NCBI GenBank assembly: GCA_038900335.1
Contig: JBBMRB010000001.1
Location: forward strand, 372,001 to 436,000
Source of the DNA: Rs1 sp038900335
Lineage (GTDB): Bacteria > Pseudomonadota > Gammaproteobacteria > Pseudomonadales > Balneatricaceae
Direction of reading: 5' to 3'
Length of the DNA: 64,000 bases
The notes below the pieces were generated by a model. It worked only from the letters and a program-made list of their open reading frames with translations. It was not told where the DNA came from and ran no database searches. Positions 26,567-35,589 of this stretch are shown here, one piece after another. Each line of letters opens with the position of its first letter. The stretch's first letter is position 1. A program made the position numbers and the translations under genes.

Positions 26567-27700
26567 TTATGCACGATCTTCTAATGCCACCCAGGTAGCA
26601 GATTCAGGCCCGGTATAATCGGCAGATGGCCTAATAATTCTGTTGTTTGCACGCTGCTCCATAACATGGGCAGTCCAACCTGAGACTCTTGAGCAGACGA
26701 AAATAGGCGTGAATAATTTGGTCGGGATCGACATGAAGTTATAGGCTGAGGCATGAAAGAAATCGGCATTACAAAACAGTTTTTTCTCGCGCCACATGAC
26801 CGCTTCAACACGTGCTGATATCTCATAGAGATTGCGATTACCAACATCTTCAGATAATTTTTCTGACCATTGCTTGATGATAGCGTTACGTGGATCACTG
26901 GTGCTGTAAATAGCGTGGCCAAAGCCCATGATTTTATCTTTACGTGCCAGCATAGCCATAATCTGCTCTTCAGCTTGCTCAGGGTCTTTCATGCTTTCAA
27001 TTAGCTCCATCGCCGCTTCATTAGCACCACCATGAAGAGGTCCGCGCAATGAGCCTATTGCTGCGGTGACACATGAATGGATGTCTGAAAGAGTAGAAGC
27101 ACAAACCCTAGCGGTAAATGTAGAGGCATTAAATTCATGCTCAGCATACAGAATAAGTGAAGCGTTCATCACTTTCTCATGCAATGCACTCGGCGCTTTA
27201 TCATGTAACAGCGTGAGAAAATGGCCACCGATAGAATCAATATCAGCAGCTTGTGTGTCAATACGCACACCATCGTGAGAGAAGCGATACCAGTAGCAAA
27301 TAATAGAGGGGAAAACAGCGAGCATACGATCAATATGGTCTAATTGCTCATCAAAGCTTTGCTCTGTTTCTAGGTTGCCGAGCATTGAACAGCCGGTACG
27401 CATCACATCCATAGGGTGCGCATCTTTAGGAATGTTTTCTAGTACTGTTTTTAAAGCGTCAGGCAATGAGCGCAGTGATTTTAATTTAGCAACATACGCA
27501 GCTAACTCGCTCTTATTAGGCAACTTACCTTTACTCAATAAATAGGCGACCTCTTCAAACTGTGCTTTCTCAGCTAACTGAGCCATATCGTAACCACGAT
27601 ATGTTAAACCAGCACCTGTTTTACCAACAGTACACAAGGCTGTTTCACCAGCGGATTGACCACGTAAACCGGCACCTGATAGTTTTTTTGCTTCTGCCAT
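26567..27700 (-). CDS. prpC: 2-methylcitrate synthase PrpC
   Basis: The product has about 377 residues and is a citrate-synthase-family enzyme joining propionyl-CoA and oxaloacetate. The opening MAEAKKLSGAGLRGQSAGETALCTVGKTGAGLTYRGYD, SLRGPLHGGANEAAMELI (catalytic His), GFGHAIYSTSDPR (second His) and ARVEAVMW are typical of PrpC. GAGGAGA lies 9 bases before the ATG at 27700. The frame extends to an upstream ATG at 27781, but the added 27 residues (MASVNKLLRRR and on) do not belong to the family. Confidence 0.95.
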   Translation of the reverse strand: MAEAKKLSGAGLRGQSAGETALCTVGKTGAGLTYRGYDMAQLAEKAQFEEVAYLLSKGKLPNKSELAAYVAKLKSLRSLPDALKTVLENIPKDAHPMDVMRTGCSMLGNLETEQSFDEQLDHIDRMLAVFPSIICYWYRFSHDGVRIDTQAADIDSIGGHFLTLLHDKAPSALHEKVMNASLILYAEHEFNASTFTARVCASTLSDIHSCVTAAIGSLRGPLHGGANEAAMELIESMKDPEQAEEQIMAMLARKDKIMGFGHAIYSTSDPRNAIIKQWSEKLSEDVGNRNLYEISARVEAVMWREKKLFCNADFFHASAYNFMSIPTKLFTPIFVCSRVSGWTAHVMEQRANNRIIRPSADYTGPESATWVALEDRA

Positions 27701-27840
27701 TTTAAAATTCTCCTCAATCGTGTTAGCGCCATAAATGCTGTCACTGACACGTCTTCTCAATAGTTTATTCACGCTTGCCAATGCATTAAACTAAAGTCAT
27801 CAGCAAGCCTTTATTGTTATTTTTTATCGTTACGATACTG

Positions 27841-28731
27841 TTACTTATTTTTGCCCTGTGCAAATAACGCATCTAATTTTTGTTCGAAATCGTGGTAGTT
27901 CAAGAAGTCATATAACTCCATACGTGTTTGCATGGTATCGATGACTGCTTTTTGATCACCATCTTTTAGCAGTGTTTCATAAACATTAAGCGCCGCTTTA
28001 TTGGCAGCACGAAAAGCAGATAGAGGGTAAAGCACCATAGTGGCGCCGTGCGCTGCCAGCTCTTCTTTATTAAATAAGGGAGTGGCGCCAAATTCGGTAA
28101 TATTTGCTAGCAAGTGACCGCCGTTAATCCCCTTTGAGAACGCAGCGTAATCCTCTAATGTATGTACAGCTTCTGCAAAGATACCATCAGCTCCGGCATC
28201 TAAACATGCTTGTGCACGCTCAACAGCGGCGTCAATGCCTTCCATTTGAAATGAGTCTGTACGCGCTATGATAAAGAAGTCTTCATCTGTTCTCGCATCA
28301 ACGGCCGCTTTTACACGATCAACCATCTCCTCTTTAGAAACGATTTCTTTATTCGGGCGATGTCCGCAGCGCTTTTGAGCGACTTGGTCTTCTAAATGCA
28401 CAGCGGCTGCGCCTGCTTTTTGCATTTCTTTAACGGCGCGCCCAATATTAAAGGCACCACCCCAGCCTGTATCAATATCAACTAACAAAGGCGTTTCTAC
28501 AGCGCTAGATATACGGCGAACATCTTCTAAAACATCATTCATTGAAGTCATACCTAAATCAGGCAGACCGTATGATGCATTTGCGACTCCACCACCTGAT
28601 AAATACACCGCACTGTGACCAACGCGCTCAGCCATCATTGCATGATATGCGTTGACTGCGCCGACAATTTGTAACGGTGAATTTTCTGCTAGAGCTTTAC
28701 GAAAACGTGCGCCTGCTGTTAATGATGCCAT
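27841..28731 (-). CDS. prpB: 2-methylisocitrate lyase PrpB
   Basis: The 296-residue enzyme splits 2-methylisocitrate into pyruvate and succinate, the last step of the cycle. The PEP mutase/isocitrate lyase fold shows YLSGGGVANASYGLPDLG, metal-binding LLVDIDTGWGG and HLEDQVAQKRCGHRPNK with the catalytic Cys. A GAGG lies before the ATG. It is the first structural gene after gntR (120-base gap). Confidence 0.96.
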   Translation of the reverse strand: MASLTAGARFRKALAENSPLQIVGAVNAYHAMMAERVGHSAVYLSGGGVANASYGLPDLGMTSMNDVLEDVRRISSAVETPLLVDIDTGWGGAFNIGRAVKEMQKAGAAAVHLEDQVAQKRCGHRPNKEIVSKEEMVDRVKAAVDARTDEDFFIIARTDSFQMEGIDAAVERAQACLDAGADGIFAEAVHTLEDYAAFSKGINGGHLLANITEFGATPLFNKEELAAHGATMVLYPLSAFRAANKAALNVYETLLKDGDQKAVIDTMQTRMELYDFLNYHDFEQKLDALFAQGKNK

Positions 28732-28810
28732 GTTAAACCTCTTTTTTATTTATTACTTAGCTTGATAAAATCACAAGCAATAGGTGTGTTTAGCTTCACT
28801 TAGTTTACGT

Positions 28811-28834
28811 TGGCAAAGGCAATTACATTTGCCA
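28811..28834 (-). promoter_or_regulatory. Small hairpin between gntR and prpB
   Basis: TGGCAAA (28811-28817) and TTTGCCA (28828-28834) form a 7-base dyad in the 120-base gap. There is no T run, so it may be an mRNA processing or stabilising hairpin, or part of a second promoter for prpB. It does not match the TTGTCGACAA operator. Confidence 0.3.
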
Positions 28835-28851
28835 GCGGCTGCTAAGTGAGT

Positions 28852-29571
28852 CTAATTTTTGATATCTAATTTTTGTTCGATATTCATTCGGGCGGCGCTG
28901 ATGTGTCTGCGCATAAGGATTTCAGCTAATTCTGGATCCCTAGACTCAATTGCATCAACGATTTGACGATGTTCTTTTAGCGCCCTTTTAGGACGTGAGC
29001 TCGATACGCTAAATTGATAGCGATACATTCTGACAAGGTGGTACAAGTCACTGCCGAGCAGTTCCAACATTTTCGCATTCTTACTGCCTTTAACAATACG
29101 ATAGTGAAAATCTAAATCGCCTTCTTTTTGGAAATAAGATAAGCCATCTAACTGCTCTATCGACTCTTCATGCCTATCTAATAAGTTACGTAAATCATCT
29201 ATCTCTTCTTGGCTCATATACTGCGCCGCCAAGCGTGAAGCCATCCCCTCTAGCGCTTCGCGCACTCGATATATTTCAATCAGCTCTTTGACACTGAGCT
29301 TAACAACGCGCGCACCTACATTAGGCTTTAACTCAACTAGGCGTAAACCTTCTAATCTGCGTATCGCTTCACGTAAAGGTCCACGGCTCATACCATAAGT
29401 TCGTGCCAATTCAGGCTCGCTGATTTTACTACCAGGGGCGATATCCCCTTTGACGATCGCTGTTACCAACATATCTAATACATTGGTAGTGAGCGTATTA
29501 TCTGATTTGACGGGTTTTATTGTCGTATTCGCCAATGTTGGTTTGTTTTCAACGACTTGTTGTTTTGTCAC
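28852..29571 (-). CDS. GntR-family (FadR-type) regulator of the methylcitrate operon
   Basis: The 239-residue protein has an N-terminal GntR winged helix (IVKGDIAPGSKISEPELARTYGMSRGPLREAIRRLEGLRLVELKPNVGARV) and a C-terminal FCD effector domain (ELIEIYRVREALEGMASRLAA, then HYRIVKGSKNAKM and HRQIVDAIESRDPELAEILMRRHI). It starts at a GTG with AGG six bases upstream. It leads the prpBC-acnD-prpF operon, and two identical palindromes lie upstream, so autoregulated repression relieved by a pathway intermediate such as 2-methylcitrate is the likely scheme (inference). Confidence 0.92.
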   Translation of the reverse strand: MTKQQVVENKPTLANTTIKPVKSDNTLTTNVLDMLVTAIVKGDIAPGSKISEPELARTYGMSRGPLREAIRRLEGLRLVELKPNVGARVVKLSVKELIEIYRVREALEGMASRLAAQYMSQEEIDDLRNLLDRHEESIEQLDGLSYFQKEGDLDFHYRIVKGSKNAKMLELLGSDLYHLVRMYRYQFSVSSSRPKRALKEHRQIVDAIESRDPELAEILMRRHISAARMNIEQKLDIKN

Positions 29572-29619
29572 ATTGCACCTAAATACTGATAAGTTGATAC
29601 ACTATTCGACCAATCACAG

Positions 29620-29631
29620 ATTGTCGACAAT
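29620..29631. promoter_or_regulatory. GntR operator, promoter-proximal copy
   Basis: The perfect palindrome ATTGTCGACAAT fits the TTGTnnnACAA style of FadR-type sites. It lies about 12 bases downstream of the -10 box, so it covers the start of transcription, and 49 bases before the gntR start codon. Confidence 0.7.
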
Positions 29632-29642
29632 TAATGTAAGCA

Positions 29643-29671
29643 ACCATACTAATCTTTGCTTGCGTGGTCAA
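29643..29671 (-). promoter_or_regulatory. Promoter of gntR-prpBC-acnD-prpF
   Basis: On the minus strand TTGACC (29671-29666) and TATGGT (29648-29643) are separated by exactly 17 bases, a good sigma-70 pair. Transcription would begin near 29636, leaving a leader of about 65 bases. Operators lie on both sides. Confidence 0.6.
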
Positions 29672-29684
29672 CCTTAAAACCAGT

Positions 29685-29696
29685 ATTGTCGACAAT
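29685..29696. promoter_or_regulatory. GntR operator, upstream copy
   Basis: This is a second exact copy of ATTGTCGACAAT (extended to TATTGTCGACAATA at 29684-29697), 13 bases upstream of the -35 box and 65 bases, centre to centre, from the first copy. About six helical turns separate them, suitable for a looped or cooperative complex. Confidence 0.7.
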
Positions 29697-29787
29697 ATTA
29701 TAGATTACAGTTTAAATATGCTTAAAAATTACATTAATCAGAGAAAGTGTTGACAATAGAGGCGACTGCGGATGTTTTATAGACAGG

Positions 29788-29820
29788 AAAGATGAGCAAA
29801 CTCCCGCTCATCTTTTTTAT
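29788..29820. terminator. Strong hairpin with T run on the plus strand
   Basis: AAAGATGAGC (29788-29797) and GCTCATCTTT (29806-29815) form a 10-base perfect stem, followed on the plus strand by TTTTAT. It lies 23 bases after the minus-strand alpha/beta hydrolase gene and can end that transcript, but the better T run is on the plus strand, where no gene is visible. Confidence 0.65.
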
Positions 29821-29842
29821 AATTGTAGACAACTATATAATG

Positions 29843-30784
29843 TTACTGCACATGCTCATTAAATATTCGCGATATTTGTCTTGGCTTTTGATAAGGCAGC
29901 GAGTGATCAGTACCTGCAATATTATGATAAACCCAATGCGCCATGCTATCACTGAGTTGCTGATGATATAGATGCATAGACTCAACACTTAAACTGCCAA
30001 CCATACTCAAAGTATCACCTTGCGCTGCAACTAGCTGTTCCCTATCTATGTCATGTATTGCTTGATTCACAGCCTCTAGTGCATTGGCAAAACCAAGGGA
30101 TCGACGCGCTAAACGCTTAACAGCTAATGCCTGGGAAGCCGGTGTTGCTTTACTGTTAGGTGAAATAGTTGTTAAAAAGTGAATAATGCCCTGCTCAGCA
30201 TGATTGCTTCTTAAATGCTCTACCGTTTGAGCGTATTGAGCTCGTAATGCCTTGGTCTCTAACCAACTCACTCTATCTAGTAAACCAGGCTCCAATAAGA
30301 ACTGCTTATCAACTTGCAATGGGTATTTTTGCTTATACAACATCGCTACCAAACCACCGAGCGAATACCCGGCCAAATCAAAACAGCTCCAATTGAGTTG
30401 ACCAGTCATTAATGCCACATCGGCAACGAGGTCAAATACATCAAAGCTCGGCTCTACAAACTTATTTTTTAGCGTGGCATTTGCCACTATATTATGGCCA
30501 TCAATTTGTGTTGGCACTTCAGCACTTAAGCTTTCATTAAAGCACTCTAGCGCATAGCTATCACCCATGCCTCTTAGATCAGGCACCAGTATATACTGCC
30601 AGTGCTCAAGCAAACTAATGATGTTAGACCAAGTATCAACGCCTGCCACACCAGCACCATGTAACATCACCATTTTTCTATCATTGCTACTGTGTAAATT
30701 TTTATAAAGGCGATAACAAATACGATGATCCAAGGTGACTAAATATAAGGTTTCAACCTGATATTTTTTTGTTAATGACGTCAT
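29843..30784 (-). CDS. Alpha/beta hydrolase
   Basis: The 313-residue protein has the alpha/beta hydrolase fold: oxyanion region MLHGAGVAG, LVPDLRGMGDSYA, nucleophile elbow AGYSLGGLVAML (Ser) and the catalytic His in GTDHSLPYQKPRQISRIF. There is no signal peptide, so it should be cytoplasmic. The substrate is unknown; related proteins are esterases, lipases and dehalogenases. Between the Asp-Arg-Gly region and the nucleophile lies an unusual insert with DGHNIVANATLKNKFVEPSFD. It is probably cotranscribed with nothing: the MATE gene lies 85 bases upstream on the same strand. Confidence 0.82.
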   Translation of the reverse strand: MTSLTKKYQVETLYLVTLDHRICYRLYKNLHSSNDRKMVMLHGAGVAGVDTWSNIISLLEHWQYILVPDLRGMGDSYALECFNESLSAEVPTQIDGHNIVANATLKNKFVEPSFDVFDLVADVALMTGQLNWSCFDLAGYSLGGLVAMLYKQKYPLQVDKQFLLEPGLLDRVSWLETKALRAQYAQTVEHLRSNHAEQGIIHFLTTISPNSKATPASQALAVKRLARRSLGFANALEAVNQAIHDIDREQLVAAQGDTLSMVGSLSVESMHLYHQQLSDSMAHWVYHNIAGTDHSLPYQKPRQISRIFNEHVQ

Positions 30785-30869
30785 AATTTAGCAATACCTT
30801 TAGATAAATTGTCTTTCAAAATCAGCTTAGCTAATTAATAATTTAGCGAACTCGTTAATTTGCAAATCA

Positions 30870-32234
30870 TCATTCAAATTTTACTTTTTTAGTTAAAGCC
30901 CAAAAGCGGTGTATTAATGCAATAGCGGCAAAAATAAGGCCTATCGCCAAGCCCAACCAGACACCTACCCCTCGCATATCAAACACAAAAGCCAATACAT
31001 AAGCGATAGGAATACCGACTAACCAATACCCTATAATGGCGATAAACATAGGAACAGTGGTGTCGTTAATACCACGAAGTGCGGCAGCTGCCACCACTTG
31101 CCCACCATCGGCGATTTGGAAAATAGTAACGACTAAGACATAACTGACAGCAAAGCCAATCGCCGTTTGATTACCTGCGACATTAGGATCCAGGAATAAA
31201 TGCACTAAATACTCAGGAATGATTAAGAAGGTACTTAAGGTCAGCACCATAAAACCAATACCCATGGCAATTGACACCCAACCTGATGTTGTCAGCATTT
31301 GTAAGTTCTTCGCACCATAACCATAACCCACTCTCACGGAGGTAGCATTGGACAAACCTAATGGAATCATAAACGCAATGGCTGTCAATTGTAACGCAAC
31401 GGCATGTCCTGCCAACTCCTCTGTGCCTAACCAGCCCATAAAAATTGAGGCGACAGAGAACAAACTACTTTCAGCAGCCACCATCAACGCGACCGGAAAA
31501 CCCATTTTTAAGATTTTACGAAATATGCTCCAATCAGCTTTATATATACGCACCAAAATATAATAGCGCTTATAACGACGATGCCTAAGCACATAATACA
31601 GCAGCGCTAAAAACATAAAACTATTGACAATAGTCGTACTGATACCAGCACCTGTAAGCCCAAGTGGCGGAAAACCTAACTTACCAAACATTAGCGTATA
31701 ATTACCCAATGCATTTAAAACAATAGCAGCGAGTGTGATTTTCAATACAATTTTACTGTCGCCATGTGCTGTTACGAAGTTACGCAACACAAAAAACATA
31801 TACACGGGAATAAGGTACCAAACTGCCGCATCCATATATTGCTGGGCTAACAGGCCAACTTTAGGATCGAGCTGTAAAAACAAAATAATCTCGTTTATTT
31901 GCAACATCAATGGAATACTAATAGCACTCATCACTATGGCAAACCAGAGCCCCTGTCGTGTTGTTCGCCTGATCTCTTTATACTTTCTGGACACTAGGTT
32001 TTGTGCAATTAGCGGGGTCAATACACTTAAAAAGGCAATAAATGCTAAAAACAGCGGATGTATAATAGCCGTCGCCATCGTCCCAGCCGCTAAGTATTCA
32101 GGGCCCAACCAACCCATCATAATAACGTCTGTGGTATTGATAGAAATAACAGCGAGCTGAGCAACAATGAGCGGCCAGGCCAGCGAAAAAGTTTTAGATA
32201 GCTCGTCAGTATAACGAGTAAACGTCGTTGTCAT
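30870..32234 (-). CDS. MATE-family efflux transporter (NorM-like)
   Basis: The 454-residue membrane protein has twelve expected segments in two MatE halves. The opening TFSLAWPLIVAQLAVISINTTDVIMMGWLGPEYLAAGTMA and the second-half FPVALMVAAESSLFSVASIFMGWLGTEELAGHAVALQ are typical, with the NorM-like GLSNATSVRVGYGYGAKN. Such pumps expel cationic drugs in exchange for Na+ or H+. Substrates cannot be told from the sequence. Confidence 0.92.
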   Translation of the reverse strand: MTTTFTRYTDELSKTFSLAWPLIVAQLAVISINTTDVIMMGWLGPEYLAAGTMATAIIHPLFLAFIAFLSVLTPLIAQNLVSRKYKEIRRTTRQGLWFAIVMSAISIPLMLQINEIILFLQLDPKVGLLAQQYMDAAVWYLIPVYMFFVLRNFVTAHGDSKIVLKITLAAIVLNALGNYTLMFGKLGFPPLGLTGAGISTTIVNSFMFLALLYYVLRHRRYKRYYILVRIYKADWSIFRKILKMGFPVALMVAAESSLFSVASIFMGWLGTEELAGHAVALQLTAIAFMIPLGLSNATSVRVGYGYGAKNLQMLTTSGWVSIAMGIGFMVLTLSTFLIIPEYLVHLFLDPNVAGNQTAIGFAVSYVLVVTIFQIADGGQVVAAAALRGINDTTVPMFIAIIGYWLVGIPIAYVLAFVFDMRGVGVWLGLAIGLIFAAIALIHRFWALTKKVKFE

Positions 32235-32494
32235 AAAAAAACCATAGTTATATATTTAGATACAAGCTGCGTGATAACTTTAAAGCACAGTAATAGCGTG
32301 TTTTTCGACGCATAAAATTTGGCGTTACAATACTCTTATTTTGAGTAATGGACAAATCAAATAAAAAACACTAACATTCGATAATATAATTCTATAATTG
32401 CATACAAAACAATTATTTATTCTAGTCTATTTTTATATAACGACGCATTCGTTATCCTGTATTGATAAGACATGCTATTTGAGGAAGTTGTACG

Positions 32495-33040
32495 ATGAAG
32501 TTTTTAGCAAATATTTGCTGCTCAAGAACATATTGGCTATTGGTATTTATCTTTGCCTTAAGTTTAGAATTAATTGCTTTGTATTATCAATATCAACTTG
32601 GCTATGGCCCTTGCCTATTATGTGTTGAAGTCAGGGCTATCGTTCTAGCTATCATGGTTATCGCCCTGATCGGCATGTTCACAAGTCGCCTGCGCATTAT
32701 GGCTAATTTAATGAATATCTTGCTTGCTATCAGCGGAGCCGCTTTTTATATCAAGTCAAACTTGCTGGTGCGTATTGAACGTAACGAAATAGAGAGCACT
32801 TGTGGCTTTAAAGCGGATTTTCCAAGCTGGTTACCATTAGATGTTTGGCTGCCTAGCGTGTTTGAACCATGGGAAGCATGCGGTTATACGCCCATGATGA
32901 AATTTGGTTTAACGATGGGTGAAGTCCTAGTTTACTGCTCCTACTTTATCTTCGCTCTAGGTGCTGTTGCACTCATTTTAAATTTACTTTTTGGTAAAAA
33001 GAAAGCAGACCAATCTATGTTCACTAATTCAAGCCTTTAA
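32495..33040 (+). CDS. dsbB: Disulfide bond formation protein B
   Basis: The 181-residue inner-membrane protein has four membrane segments and both cysteine pairs of DsbB: C40 and C43 (CLLC) in the first periplasmic loop and C103 and C129 in the second, nearly identical positions to E. coli (41, 44, 104, 130). It passes electrons from DsbA to ubiquinone. GAGGAA lies 8 bases before the ATG. An intrinsic hairpin follows. No dsbA is adjacent. Confidence 0.9.
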   Translation: MKFLANICCSRTYWLLVFIFALSLELIALYYQYQLGYGPCLLCVEVRAIVLAIMVIALIGMFTSRLRIMANLMNILLAISGAAFYIKSNLLVRIERNEIESTCGFKADFPSWLPLDVWLPSVFEPWEACGYTPMMKFGLTMGEVLVYCSYFIFALGAVALILNLLFGKKKADQSMFTNSSL

Positions 33041-33059
33041 TAATTAAAGCTTATTACCG

Positions 33060-33092
33060 ACAAGCTAAGCATATTAATAATGCTTAGCTTGT
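33060..33092. terminator. Bidirectional hairpin after dsbB
   Basis: A 13-base perfect inverted repeat (ACAAGCTAAGCAT at 33060-33072, ATGCTTAGCTTGT at 33080-33092) with a 7-base loop lies between the converging dsbB and AI-2E-family genes, followed by ATTTAAAAA. Confidence 0.7.
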
Positions 33093-33144
33093 ATTTAAAA
33101 ACCTTGCTGTGTCACCCCCTTCCCTAAACACTATTTATTGGATA

Positions 33145-34275
33145 CTAGTTACTCACTTCACGGTCTTTATCTGGCTCAGAATCTGCGTCATCTAAACCAA
33201 AATTTTCAGCTAATAGTGAATCAGCTTCTTCATAGAAAGAGCTCTGTTTATAACCTGCGTGCAAATGCCTTAGGAACACCATGACAATAGCAGCAACTGG
33301 CAAGGCAATTAATATGCCGATAAAACCAAACAACTGACCGCCCGCCATAATAGCGAAAATAACCGCAACGGGATGCAACCCTATTTTATCCCCTACCATT
33401 AAAGGTGTTAGCACCATCCCCTCTAGGGCTTGGCCAATCATGAACACCAGCCCAACCCAGATCAGTACTGTGCCATCATTGAACTGCACCATAGCAGCAA
33501 TCACCGCGGCAATAATGCCGACAAAAAAGCCCATATAAGGCACAATACTGGCAGCTCCTGCGAGCATACCAACAATAAGCGCTAAATCGAGACCCACCAT
33601 CCACAGACCTAGGCTATAAATAATACCCAGTGCTAGCATCACCATTAATTGACCTTTGATGAAAGCACCTAACACTTCATCACAATCACGCGCTAACGTG
33701 ACTATTTTTGACTCCAACTGTCGCGGTAATAACTGGTGTATTTTCGCAATTAAAATATCCCAATCGCGCAGCAAGTAAAACAGCACGACAGGAATTAATA
33801 CCAAATTAGCCAACCAGGCAGCAATCGCCAACCCTGAACTGGCAACGCCCTTTAAGATATTATTTACCAAATTCCCGGTTTGACGAGCATTATCTTTAAT
33901 TAATGACTCAATAAAGCCCAGATTAAAACCAGAGGTATCTAAGCCTAACTTCGCTTGCAAAAAAGGCAGTACTTTTTGTTCTATTAAAGCAATCGCTATT
34001 GGTATTTGCTTCAGCAAAATAACTATTTGATGCGTAAGCTTAGGCAACAATAATAACAGTGCGAGCAAAAACACAATAATAATAAAACTAAATACGACAA
34101 TCACCGCATTGGTACGACTTAACCCAAACTCTTCTAGTTTATCGCTAACAGGGTCTGCTAGGTAGGCGAGCAAAGCGGCGATTAAGAAAGGTGATAAAAT
34201 AGGGCCAAGCAATGCTAACAAATAGCCGAGTACGACGAGAACGATTAATAAAAACCAACGCTGCGAAATTTCCAT
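33145..34275 (-). CDS. AI-2E/PerM-family permease
   Basis: The 376-residue protein has about eight membrane segments with the family opening FLLIVLVVLGYLLALLGPILSPFLIAALLAYLADPV, the central LIPVVLFYLLRDWD, GAFIKGQLMVMLALGIIYSLGL, ASIVPYMGFFVGIIAA and the last GQLFGFIGILIALPVAAIVMVFLRHL. Members include PerM and the TqsA group; few have known substrates (some export AI-2 or exchange Na+/H+). The C-terminal tail is acidic. In many gammaproteobacteria this gene lies next to purM, as here, divergent across 264 bases. Confidence 0.88.
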   Translation of the reverse strand: MEISQRWFLLIVLVVLGYLLALLGPILSPFLIAALLAYLADPVSDKLEEFGLSRTNAVIVVFSFIIIVFLLALLLLLPKLTHQIVILLKQIPIAIALIEQKVLPFLQAKLGLDTSGFNLGFIESLIKDNARQTGNLVNNILKGVASSGLAIAAWLANLVLIPVVLFYLLRDWDILIAKIHQLLPRQLESKIVTLARDCDEVLGAFIKGQLMVMLALGIIYSLGLWMVGLDLALIVGMLAGAASIVPYMGFFVGIIAAVIAAMVQFNDGTVLIWVGLVFMIGQALEGMVLTPLMVGDKIGLHPVAVIFAIMAGGQLFGFIGILIALPVAAIVMVFLRHLHAGYKQSSFYEEADSLLAENFGLDDADSEPDKDREVSN

Positions 34276-34539
34276 AATTTTGCTTTATCTCTCAATTAAG
34301 TATCAGCAAATACTAACAAATAACGAACACATACATCGACATTATTTACTATTAATATAAGCACATTAGTTTTAATGACCAGTTTTAGCATAAATATCCA
34401 CTGAATATAGCTGCTACTGTTATTTTTGCCGTATTGGGTTAGCAACTTTAAAACCGATCTGTTAGAATTCTGCGCGAATAAATTCATCATTAAGTCTTAC
34501 TCTTTCACTGTGCTATTTTGGCATTAAAGGTCTATTGTT

Positions 34540-35589
34540 ATGTCTAACGATCCAAGTATTACCTCCCTAAGTTACAAAGATGCTGGTGTTGATATTGATG
34601 CAGGCAATGCATTGGTTGAACGTATAAAACACGTTGCTAAAAAAACAACTCGCCCTGAAGTAATGGGTGGTTTAGGTGGCTTTGGCGGTTTATGTGAAAT
34701 ACCTGAAGGCTACAAGCAACCTGTACTTGTATCTGGCACTGATGGTGTAGGCACTAAGCTTAGACTCGCTATGGATCTTAACAAGCACGATACCATTGGT
34801 ATTGATTTAGTGGCAATGTGTGTTAATGATTTAATCGTTGCTGGCGCTGAGCCATTATATTTCCTTGATTATTATGCAACTGGCAAACTTAACATTGAGA
34901 CAGCAACAGCTGTTGTCACTGGTATTGGTAAAGGCTGCGAGCTATCAGGCTGTGCTTTAGTTGGCGGCGAAACAGCAGAAATGCCAGGTATGTACCACGG
35001 CGAAGACTACGATTTAGCCGGTTTTTGTACCGGTGTTGTTGAAAAATCTGAAATTATAGATGGCTCTAAAGTTCGCACGGGTGATGCACTTATTGGTGTC
35101 GCATCTTCAGGCCCCCACTCTAATGGTTATTCATTAATTAGAAAAATCATTGAAGTAAGCAAAGCTGATTTGGATCAAGATGTTGGCGGTCGCCCTTTAA
35201 AGGATGCATTAATGGAGCCGACTAGGATTTACGTAAAATCTGTGCTGCAACTAATGAAAGACGTGCAAGTTAATGCCCTATCCCATATTACCGGTGGCGG
35301 TTTACTGGAAAACATCCCACGTGTTTTACCTGATAACAGCAAAGCATTAATAGAGCAGAGCTCTTGGGATTTACCACCTGTTTTCAAATGGCTACAAGAA
35401 AACGGCAATGTTGACCCTATTGAAATGTACCGTACATTCAACTGTGGTGTTGGTCTTGTTATCTGTGTTAAAGCAGAGCAAAAACAACAGGCACTAGACA
35501 GCCTGAAAGCTAACGGTGAAAACGCCTGGGTTATCGGTGAAATTGCAGCAGCTGCAGCGGGTGAAGAACAAGTTGAGATGGTTGGTTAA
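34540..35589 (+). CDS. purM: Phosphoribosylformylglycinamidine cyclo-ligase PurM
   Basis: The 349-residue enzyme makes aminoimidazole ribotide in de novo purine synthesis. Family blocks include SLSYKDAGVDIDAGNALVERI, GGLGGFGGLCEIP, SGTDGVGTKLRLA, DLVAMCVNDLIVAGAEPLYFLDY, GGETAEMPGMY and HITGGGLLENIPRVLP. The stop overlaps the purN start by one base (TAATG), so the two are translationally coupled. Confidence 0.97.
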   Translation: MSNDPSITSLSYKDAGVDIDAGNALVERIKHVAKKTTRPEVMGGLGGFGGLCEIPEGYKQPVLVSGTDGVGTKLRLAMDLNKHDTIGIDLVAMCVNDLIVAGAEPLYFLDYYATGKLNIETATAVVTGIGKGCELSGCALVGGETAEMPGMYHGEDYDLAGFCTGVVEKSEIIDGSKVRTGDALIGVASSGPHSNGYSLIRKIIEVSKADLDQDVGGRPLKDALMEPTRIYVKSVLQLMKDVQVNALSHITGGGLLENIPRVLPDNSKALIEQSSWDLPPVFKWLQENGNVDPIEMYRTFNCGVGLVICVKAEQKQQALDSLKANGENAWVIGEIAAAAAGEEQVEMVG

